From Lysobacter_I brunescens (GTDB lineage Bacteria; Pseudomonadota; Gammaproteobacteria; Xanthomonadales; Xanthomonadaceae), in NCBI RefSeq assembly GCF_042677005.1, contig NZ_JBHTIF010000006.1, forward strand, positions 1-64,000: a stretch of DNA of 64,000 nucleotides. Reading direction: 5' to 3'. Shown here piece by piece: positions 23,050 through 29,831 of the stretch; positions within the stretch are counted from its first letter, which is position 1, and each line of letters starts with the position of its first letter. Made by a program: the position numbers and the translations under genes. The notes under the pieces are model-generated. The model worked only from the letters and a program-made list of their open reading frames with translations, was not told where the DNA came from and did not search any database.

Positions 23050-23733
23050 TCAATGCAGGTCGATCGGGATCTGGCGCGCGACCATCCATTCCAGGACGTC
23101 TTCCCAGCGACGACTGCCTTCGGCATCCATCATGTCGAGCCGCACCTTGAACAGATAGCGCTGGAAGGTGGCGCCCTGGCGGTTGCGCAGGGCTGGATCG
23201 GCGCCCGCCTCCAGCAATTCGAACACCCGGGCCGGTGCGTTGATCATGGCCGCGACATGCAGCGGCGTGTTGCCGCCGGCATCGGCATGGTCCAGATCGA
23301 TGCCGGGCGTCGCCAGCAGACGATGGAACTGGCGCTCGCGGCCGTTCATCAGCGCCTCGCACAGCGGCACCGCGCCGGTGTGCGCGTTGACGACATTGGG
23401 ATTGACCGACAGCGCGAGCAGGGTGTCCAGCCAGACCGGATCTTCGGCCATCGTGGCCAGGTGGACGACGGTGTCCCCGTCCAGGCCGGACTGCGCGGGA
23501 TCGGCACCGGCTTCGATGAGCGCGCGGATGGCGTCGGCGTTGCGCTGCAGAAGCGCCCATTGCAGCAGGGTCACTTTGCGATCGCCGCAGGCCCGGAGGT
23601 CCGCCCGGGAGGCCAGGGCTCGGACGTTCGCGTTGTCGTGCACGCGGATCGCCTCGGCCAGCGCGGCGACGACGGGATCCTCGAAGACATCGCCGCCCTG
23701 CGGGCTGGCGGTCGCGATCTGCGGTTCGATCAT
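23050..23733 (-). CDS. Ankyrin-repeat protein, predicted immunity protein 2
   Basis: 227 residues of ankyrin repeats homologous to the lipoprotein at 20665-21447 along its whole length (shared VTLLQWALL, LDGDTVVHLATMA, GGNTPLHVAAMIN, GATFQRYLF). Unlike that paralogue it has no signal peptide or lipobox: it begins MIEPQIATASPQGG. It would therefore be cytoplasmic unless the start is misassigned. First gene of the inserted segment, 39 bases before lipase 2 and 172 bases after infC. Confidence 0.78.
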   Translation of the reverse strand: MIEPQIATASPQGGDVFEDPVVAALAEAIRVHDNANVRALASRADLRACGDRKVTLLQWALLQRNADAIRALIEAGADPAQSGLDGDTVVHLATMAEDPVWLDTLLALSVNPNVVNAHTGAVPLCEALMNGRERQFHRLLATPGIDLDHADAGGNTPLHVAAMINAPARVFELLEAGADPALRNRQGATFQRYLFKVRLDMMDAEGSRRWEDVLEWMVARQIPIDLH

Positions 23734-23853
23734 GCGTGCTCCTTGCGCGCCGGTCGGTCAGTGCCGGTCATTGGAGCATACCCCGAAGTACGTGGATCGA
23801 TCCTGACCGGGTTCGCATCCGGCCGCCGCAAGGCCAAGGGCGCGCCCATACGA

Positions 23854-23886
23854 ACGCTGCCCGGGGGCAAGGCCACCGGGCAGCGT
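23854..23886 (-). terminator. Strong hairpin after infC
   Basis: A perfect 11-bp inverted repeat ACGCTGCCCGG/CCGGGCAGCGT with an 11-base loop lies 20 bases after the infC stop. There is no T-run. It could separate the thrS-infC transcript from the inserted effector genes. Confidence 0.55.
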
Positions 23887-23905
23887 CGGACATCTCGGGA
23901 AACGC

Positions 23906-24430
23906 TTACTTCTTCTTCGGCGCGATCATCATCACCATCTGCCGGCCTTCGAGGCGCGGGCGCGATTCGATGACGATGTCCTCGCCGAGATCGGCTTCGA
24001 TCCGGTTGGCCATCTCGCGACCGAGCTCCATGTGGCTCATCTCGCGGCCACGGAAGCGGATGTTGACCTTGATCTTGTCGCCTTCGGCCAGGAATTCGCG
24101 CATCTTGCGCAGCTTGATCTGGTAGTCGCCTTCGTCCGTGACCGGACGGAACTTGACTTCCTTGATCTCGACGATCTTCTGCTTCTTTTTGGCAGCAGAC
24201 GCCTTCTTCTGCGTTTCGAATTTGAACTTGCCGAAATCCATGATCCTGCAGACCGGCGGATCGGCGTTCGGCTGGATCTCGACAAGGTCGAGACCTTCGT
24301 CCTCGGCCTTGGCCAACGCTTCATCACGCGACAGGACGCCGATCATCTCGCCGTCGCTGCCGATCACGCGGACGCGCGGAACGCGGATCTCGTGATTCTT
24401 GCGGTTCTGCTTTTCCTGAGGGGTACTGAT
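23906..24430 (-). CDS. infC: Translation initiation factor IF-3 (non-AUG start)
   Basis: 174 residues if translation starts at ATC (24430-24428), giving ISTPQEKQNRKNHEIRVPRV, the expected IF-3 N-terminus. No ATG/GTG gives a full-length protein; the first is GTG at 24367, which would remove 21 conserved residues. GGAG lies eight bases before the ATC. A rare AUU/AUC start is characteristic of infC and lets IF-3 repress its own translation. The body contains the N-domain (LDLVEIQPNADPPVCRIMD), the lysine-rich linker and the C-domain ending MVMMIAPKKK. Confidence 0.95.
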   Translation of the reverse strand: MSTPQEKQNRKNHEIRVPRVRVIGSDGEMIGVLSRDEALAKAEDEGLDLVEIQPNADPPVCRIMDFGKFKFETQKKASAAKKKQKIVEIKEVKFRPVTDEGDYQIKLRKMREFLAEGDKIKVNIRFRGREMSHMELGREMANRIEADLGEDIVIESRPRLEGRQMVMMIAPKKK

Positions 24431-24487
24431 GTTGCGATCTCCGAAGAGGGATGTGAGCCGGCGGACTGGGCATCCGCCGGTGTTGGA

Positions 24488-26392
24488 TCACGCTGCCGAC
24501 GACTCGGCCGCCACGCGGGCGACGAAGTCGGCGACGGTCATGTTGCCGAAATCTTCCCCCGAGCGCGAGCGCACCGACACTACGCCGTGTTCCTTCTCGC
24601 GGTCCCCGACCACGAGCAGGTACGGCACCCGCTGCAGCGTGTGCTCGCGAATCTTAAAGCCGATTTTCTCGTTGCGCAAATCGGCCGAGACCCGGAGACC
24701 TTGATTCATAAGGGATTTCCGGACCTCGTCGACATAGTCGGCCTGGGCGTCCGTGATGTTCATCACGACCGCCTGGATCGGGGCCAGCCAGGCGGGCATA
24801 TGCCCGGCGTGGTGTTCGATCAGGATGCCGATGAAGCGCTCCATCGAGCCGACGATGGCGCGGTGCAGCATGACCGGGTGGCGGCGCTGGCTGCTGGCGT
24901 CCACGTATTCGGCGCCGAGGCGGCCCGGCATCATGAAATCGACCTGCATGGTGCCGAGCTGCCAGGTGCGGCCGATGGCGTCCTTGAGGTGGTATTCGAT
25001 CTTCGGGCCGTAGAAGGCGCCCTCGCCCGGCAGCTCCTCCCATTGCACGCCGGCGGCGCCGAGGGCCGACCGCAGGGCGTTCTCGGCCTTGTCCCAGGTG
25101 GCGTCGTCGCCGAGGCGCGATTCCGGGCGCAGGGCGATCTTGATCTGAACGTCCTCGAAGCCGAAATGGCCGTAGACCTTGAGCGCCTGCTCGTGGAAGG
25201 CGCGGACCTCGGACTCGATCTGGTCTTCGGTGCAGAAGATGTGGCCGTCGTCCTGGGTGAAGCCACGCACGCGGAGGATGCCGTGCAGCGCGCCCGAGGG
25301 CTCGTTGCGATGACAGGCGCCGAACTCGCCGTAGCGGATCGGCAGGTCGCGGTAGCTGTGCAGGCCCTGGTTGAAGACCTGGACGTGGCCCGGGCAGTTC
25401 ATCGGCTTCAGCGCATAGGTGCGCTTTTCCGACTCGGTGAAGAACATGTTGTCCTTGTAGTTGTCCCAGTGGCCGGACTTCTGCCAAAGGGTCACGTCGA
25501 GGATCTGCGGGCAGCGCACTTCCTGGTAGCCGCTGTCGCGGTAGACCTTGCGCATGTACTGCTCGACGACCTGCCAGATCGCCCAGCCCTTGGGATGCCA
25601 GAAGATCAGGCCGGGGCCTTCTTCCTGCAGGTGGAACAGGTCCTGGGCCTTGGCAATCTTGCGGTGGTCGCGCTTCTCGGCCTCTTCGAGCTGATGCAGG
25701 TAGGCCTTGAGGTCCTTGTCGTTGAGCCAGGCCGTGCCGTAGATGCGGCTGAGCATCTGGTTGTTGGAATCACCGCGCCAGTAGGCGCCGGCGACCTTCA
25801 TCAGCTTGAACGCGCGAAGCTTGTCGGTGGCGGGCACGTGCGGGCCGCGGCAGAGATCGGTGAATTCGCCCTGCGTGTACAGGGACAGATCCTCGTTCGC
25901 CGGAATGCTTTCGATGATCTCGGCCTTGTAGTGCTCGCCCAGGCCCTTGAAGTAGGCCACGGCGTCGTCGCGCGACTTCACGCTGCGACTGACCGCATGC
26001 GCTTCCTTGACGATCTTCTGCATCTCGGCCTCGATCGCCGGCAGGTCTTCCGGCGTGAACGGGCGCTCGTAGGCGAAGTCGTAGTAGAAGCCGTTGTCGA
26101 TCACCGGGCCGATGGTGACCTGCGCGCCGGGGAACAGGCGCTGCACGGCCTGGGCCAGCAGGTGGGCGGTGGAGTGGCGGAGGATGTCCAGCGCCTCGGG
26201 GGATTTCTCGGTGACGATGGCCAGCTCGGCATCCTGTTCGATGCGGAAACTGGTGTCGACGAGCCTGCCGTCGACCTTGCCGGCCAGCGCGGCCTTGGCC
26301 AGGCCGGCGCCGATGGAGGCGGCGACATCGCCGACGGTAGGAGCGGATTCGAACTCGCGGCGGCTGCCGTCGGGGAGCGTGATGGCGATCAT
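24488..26392 (-). CDS. thrS: Threonyl-tRNA synthetase
   Basis: 634 residues, full length. The N-terminal TGS domain is at residues 1-60 (MIAITLPDGSRREFES), followed by the editing domain with HSTAHLLAQAV, the class II catalytic core (motif 2 with FRYGEFGACHRNEPSGALHG, residues read GACHRNEPSG, and zinc ligands in MNCPGHVQ) and the C-terminal anticodon-binding domain (RVPYLLVVGDREKE). First gene of the thrS-infC operon; its leader has its own promoter, short ORF and terminator. Confidence 0.98.
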   Translation of the reverse strand: MIAITLPDGSRREFESAPTVGDVAASIGAGLAKAALAGKVDGRLVDTSFRIEQDAELAIVTEKSPEALDILRHSTAHLLAQAVQRLFPGAQVTIGPVIDNGFYYDFAYERPFTPEDLPAIEAEMQKIVKEAHAVSRSVKSRDDAVAYFKGLGEHYKAEIIESIPANEDLSLYTQGEFTDLCRGPHVPATDKLRAFKLMKVAGAYWRGDSNNQMLSRIYGTAWLNDKDLKAYLHQLEEAEKRDHRKIAKAQDLFHLQEEGPGLIFWHPKGWAIWQVVEQYMRKVYRDSGYQEVRCPQILDVTLWQKSGHWDNYKDNMFFTESEKRTYALKPMNCPGHVQVFNQGLHSYRDLPIRYGEFGACHRNEPSGALHGILRVRGFTQDDGHIFCTEDQIESEVRAFHEQALKVYGHFGFEDVQIKIALRPESRLGDDATWDKAENALRSALGAAGVQWEELPGEGAFYGPKIEYHLKDAIGRTWQLGTMQVDFMMPGRLGAEYVDASSQRRHPVMLHRAIVGSMERFIGILIEHHAGHMPAWLAPIQAVVMNITDAQADYVDEVRKSLMNQGLRVSADLRNEKIGFKIREHTLQRVPYLLVVGDREKEHGVVSVRSRSGEDFGNMTVADFVARVAAESSAA

Positions 26393-26454
26393 GGGGTGTC
26401 TTGTCGTGGATGCGCGGCCGGCACCCGGTGGGCGCGCGGCGGAAGTGAGGCAAC

Positions 26455-26476
26455 AAAAAAGCGCCCCGAAGGCGCT
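26455..26476 (-). terminator. Attenuator-like terminator in the thrS leader
   Basis: On the minus strand AGCGCC, loop TTCGG, GGCGCT running into T6. It lies 63 bases before the thrS start and downstream of its promoter, so it must be read through for thrS expression. Confidence 0.75.
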
Positions 26477-26507
26477 CTCGCGGTGTCGCGGGCCTCGGGC
26501 GGGGTCG

Positions 26508-26531
26508 TCAGGGGTGGCGGGTAGTGCTCAT
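26508..26531 (-). CDS. Putative thrS leader peptide MSTTRHP
   Basis: A seven-codon ORF, ATG AGC ACT ACC CGC CAC CCC TGA, with two adjacent Thr codons. It lies about 50 bases after the predicted transcription start and 31 bases before the terminator hairpin, the layout of a transcription-attenuation leader. No strong Shine-Dalgarno is seen, and only two of seven codons are Thr, so this is a prediction. Confidence 0.4.
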   Translation of the reverse strand: MSTTRHP

Positions 26532-26587
26532 GTCGCACGCTCGACGGCCGTTTCCGGGCGTCACCTGGGTCAGTTCGCGGTGCCCGC

Positions 26588-26617
26588 ACCTTAGCGCTGG
26601 GATGGACGGGATGTCAA
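26588..26617 (-). promoter_or_regulatory. Sigma70-type promoter of the thrS operon
   Basis: On the minus strand a perfect -35 TTGACA (26612-26617), an 18-base spacer and TAAGGT (26588-26593). It gives a leader of about 190 bases before thrS. Confidence 0.65.
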
Positions 26618-26740
26618 CGAAATCCGGGGCTTGCGGGCATGTGCCGAGACGCTTCCGACCTGAGTCGCATTCCACCCACGGGGCCGCAGTCCTACACTCG
26701 GGTGCACTACACTCGACCTCCCCCTCGGCATGGACCCGCG

Positions 26741-27688
26741 ATGTCCCAGAGCATCCACGACTTCCACGACGACCCGCGCAATGCCGGCATCCGGATCTGG
26801 ATCAACGGCGCGCTCAAGCCCAGGGCCGAGGCCACGGTGTCGGTATTCGACAGTGGCTTCGTGCTCGGCGACGGGGTCTGGGAAGGGCTGCGGGTGATCG
26901 GCGGGCATCCGGTGTTCCTCGATGAGCACCTGGATCGGCTGTACGAGGGCGCAAAGGCGATCGCGCTGGACATCGGCCTGGATCGCGCGACGCTGACCCG
27001 GGCGTTGTACGACACGCTTGCCGCGAACGACATGCACGACGGCGTGCACATGCGCCTGATGGTGTCGCGCGGCGTGAAGCGCACGCCCTACCAGGATCCG
27101 CGCGTGACCGTGGGCCCGGCGACGGTGGTGATCATTCCCGAGTTCAAGGTCGCCAAGCCCGAGACCCTGGCGAAGGGCCTGCGCCTGTTCACCGTGCACG
27201 TGCGCCGCGGCTTCCCGGACGTGCAGGATCCGAAGCTCAACAGCCACAGCAAGCTCAACTGCATCACGGCCTGCATCCAGGCGACGGAGGCCGGCGCCGA
27301 CGAGGCGCTGATGCTCGATCCGCACGGCTTCGTGGCGACCTGCAATTCGACGCATTTCTTCATCGTGCGCAAGGGCGAGGTGTGGACCTCGACCGGCGAC
27401 TACTGCCTCGGCGGGATCACCCGCGCGAACGTCCTGCGCGCCTGCCGCGAGGCCGGCATTCCCTGCTTCGAAAAGAACTTCAGCCTGACCCAGGTCTATT
27501 CCGCCGACGAAGCCTTCACCACCGGCACCTTCGCCGGCCTGGCGCCGGTACGCAGCATCGACGGCCGGACCATCGGTGAGGTTGGCGACGGCCCCCTGCC
27601 CGGCCCGATGGTGACGCGCCTGCAGGGACTGTACCGCGAGCTGGTCGCGCGCGACGTGGCCTTCCGCGCGGGAGTGCGCCTCGCATGA
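26741..27688 (+). CDS. Class IV PLP aminotransferase (BCAT/D-amino-acid transaminase fold)
   Basis: 315 residues. The N-terminal domain includes VSVFDSGFVLGDGVWEGLRV. The PLP lysine is in NSHSKLNCI (about residue 173). The C-terminal cofactor loops are GFVATCNSTHFF and TTGTFAGLAPV. It belongs to the branched-chain/D-amino acid/aminodeoxychorismate-lyase group; the substrate cannot be told from sequence. The gene overlaps the next by 4 bases (ATGA). In plants this aminotransferase domain is fused to a sulfotransferase-like P-loop domain like that of its neighbour, which points to a shared but undefined function. Confidence 0.85.
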   Translation: MSQSIHDFHDDPRNAGIRIWINGALKPRAEATVSVFDSGFVLGDGVWEGLRVIGGHPVFLDEHLDRLYEGAKAIALDIGLDRATLTRALYDTLAANDMHDGVHMRLMVSRGVKRTPYQDPRVTVGPATVVIIPEFKVAKPETLAKGLRLFTVHVRRGFPDVQDPKLNSHSKLNCITACIQATEAGADEALMLDPHGFVATCNSTHFFIVRKGEVWTSTGDYCLGGITRANVLRACREAGIPCFEKNFSLTQVYSADEAFTTGTFAGLAPVRSIDGRTIGEVGDGPLPGPMVTRLQGLYRELVARDVAFRAGVRLA

Positions 27689-28449
27689 GCATCCGCATGT
27701 TCGAGCCGCCGGTCCGCGACACCCTGCGCATCGCGATGTGGAGCGGGCCGCGCAACATCTCGACCGCGATGATGCGCGCCTGGGAAAACCGCGACGACTG
27801 CGCGGTGAGCGACGAACCGCTGTATGCGGCCTACCTCGCCGAGACCGGCATCGACCACCCGGGTCGCGACGAGGTGCTGGCCGCCGGCGAGACCGACTGG
27901 CGCAAGGTCACCCGCGACCTGCTCGGGCCCGCACCCGGCCACAAGCCGGTGTGGTACCAGAAACACATGACCCACCACCTGCTGCCGCAGATGGACCGGC
28001 AGTGGATGCTCGGCCTGCGCAACGTGCTGCTGATCCGCGATCCGGCGGAAGTGGTGGCGTCCTACGTGCGTTCGCGCGCGGCCGTCGCGCCCGAGGACAT
28101 CGGCCTGCAGCAGCAGGGCGAGCTGTTCGACTGGCTGTGCGACCAGCTGGGCGAAGCGCCTGCGGTGATCGATGCGGGCGATTTCCTGCGCGCGCCGGAA
28201 TCGCATCTGCGCCTGCTCTGCGCGCGGTTGGGCATCGCCTTCACCCCGCGCATGTTGTCGTGGCCGGCCGGCCCGCGCGACAGCGACGGCGTGTGGGCGA
28301 AGTACTGGTACGACGTGGTCTGGAAATCGACCGGCTTCGAACCCTGGCGCCCGCGCGGAGACACGTTGACCGGCGACGCGCTGGCGGCGGCGGAAGCGTG
28401 CCGGCCTGTGTACGAGCGGCTGCGCAGCTATCGCATGCGGGTGGCCTGA
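27685..28449 (+). CDS. Sulfotransferase-like P-loop protein
   Basis: 254 residues. It starts with RIAMWSGPRNISTAMMRAWE, a PAPS-type phosphate-binding loop, and continues with VLLIRDPAEVVASYVRSRA, the 3'-phosphate-binding Arg/Ser region of sulfotransferases. These are the two usual signatures of the fold. No membrane segment. Coupled to the aminotransferase by ATGA overlap. True sulfotransfer is unproven; small proteins of this group may be kinase- or phosphatase-like. Confidence 0.75.
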   Translation: MSIRMFEPPVRDTLRIAMWSGPRNISTAMMRAWENRDDCAVSDEPLYAAYLAETGIDHPGRDEVLAAGETDWRKVTRDLLGPAPGHKPVWYQKHMTHHLLPQMDRQWMLGLRNVLLIRDPAEVVASYVRSRAAVAPEDIGLQQQGELFDWLCDQLGEAPAVIDAGDFLRAPESHLRLLCARLGIAFTPRMLSWPAGPRDSDGVWAKYWYDVVWKSTGFEPWRPRGDTLTGDALAAAEACRPVYERLRSYRMRVA

Positions 28450-28505
28450 GGCCGCCCCCTCGTCCACGCCACCGCCGGCGTAGAGCACGCGCGCCGGCAC
28501 CGGGC

Positions 28506-29768
28506 TCAGAGCTGCGACTTGAACGGCAGGACCAGCGCTTCGAGGACCTTCTCGCGCAGTGGACGCGCGCGCCACATGTCCCAGGTGTATCTCACTGCGT
28601 GCGCCAGGTCGTCCTCGAAGACGGCCGTCATGCGCAGCGCGAACGCGCGGTCGTAGACGTTCATGCTGGCCTCGTCGTTGAGGCGGAACGAGCGCACATC
28701 GAAATTGGTGGATCCGACCGAAACCATCGTGCGGTCCACGACCAGCAGCTTGTTGTGCATCATCGTCGGCTGGTACTCGTATACCTCGACGCCACCACGC
28801 AGCAGTTCGCCCCAGTGCGCCCTGGACGCCAGCCGCACCGTGGCCGAATCGATATGCCTGCCGGGCAAGAGCACGCGAACCCGGACACCGCGCCTGCAGG
28901 CGGCCAGCAGCGCCTGCAGGATGAGCGCGTCGGGCACGAAATACGCCGCCTCCAAGTCGATGCTCTCGGCCGATGCGGCGATCGACATCAGGTACATCAA
29001 GTGCATGCTCTCGCTGCCGCCTGCGGGCGAAGCGATGAACATGTGCGCATCCATGTCGCCGGCCGGCGGGATCGACGGGAAATGTCCGGGCCCGTTCAAC
29101 ACCTTGCCGGTGGACTTGATCCAGTTGTCGTTGAACGCGGCCTGGAACTGCGCGACCACCGGCCCGTCGACCCGGAAGTGCATGTCGCGCCAGTGGTCCG
29201 CATCCTGGGCATGGCCGTTCCACTGGTCGGCGATGCCCACGCCGCCGGTGAAGCCGAGCTTGCCGTCGATCACCAGGATCTTGCGATGGGTGCGGTTGTT
29301 GATGCGGCCCAGGTTGTACCACTTCAGCGGCCGGTACTTTTCGACCTGCGCACCGGCCTCCGTCATCTGTCGCAACAGTGCGTCGTCCATCTTCACGCTG
29401 CCCAGCCAATCGAGCAGCACGCTCACCTGCACGCCAGCCCGTGCGCGCTCGGACAAGGCGTCCGCGAACTGCCTGCCGACGTCGCCGGACCAGTAGATGT
29501 AGGTCTCGAAGTTGATCGAACGCTCGGCCGCGCGAATCGCGTCGAGCATGGCGGGAAAGATGTCGTCGCCGTTCTGCAGGTCCCGCACGTGGTTGCCCGG
29601 CAGCAGGCCGGGGCCCAGCATCACGCTCATCTCGCGCCGGAACTGCGGATCGCGCACGGTGGACCCGTGCTCGATCCTGCGCTCGAGCTTCTTTTCCGGC
29701 GTCGCGAAGTTCATCGCGACCACGATCGCGACCAGCGTCAGCAGCGACGTGACGAGGATGATCGACAT
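28506..29768 (-). CDS. cls: Cardiolipin synthase-type phospholipase D
   Basis: 420 residues, one N-terminal membrane helix (SIILVTSLLTLVAIVVAMNF) and two HKD motifs: HRKILVIDGKLGFTGG (His161, Lys163, Asp168) and HNKLLVVDRTMVSVGSTN (about 345-362). It makes cardiolipin at the inner membrane from phosphatidylglycerol. Start at 29768 puts the helix at the N-terminus; the frame extends 14 codons upstream without a better start. Ends 63 bases after katE on the same strand. Confidence 0.9.
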   Translation of the reverse strand: MSIILVTSLLTLVAIVVAMNFATPEKKLERRIEHGSTVRDPQFRREMSVMLGPGLLPGNHVRDLQNGDDIFPAMLDAIRAAERSINFETYIYWSGDVGRQFADALSERARAGVQVSVLLDWLGSVKMDDALLRQMTEAGAQVEKYRPLKWYNLGRINNRTHRKILVIDGKLGFTGGVGIADQWNGHAQDADHWRDMHFRVDGPVVAQFQAAFNDNWIKSTGKVLNGPGHFPSIPPAGDMDAHMFIASPAGGSESMHLMYLMSIAASAESIDLEAAYFVPDALILQALLAACRRGVRVRVLLPGRHIDSATVRLASRAHWGELLRGGVEVYEYQPTMMHNKLLVVDRTMVSVGSTNFDVRSFRLNDEASMNVYDRAFALRMTAVFEDDLAHAVRYTWDMWRARPLREKVLEALVLPFKSQL

Positions 29769-29831
29769 GGGCCAGGGGCTCCGGATCGGTGGACGCACCC
29801 CACTTCCCACCTGGAGAAGCGGGGCGCCGGT

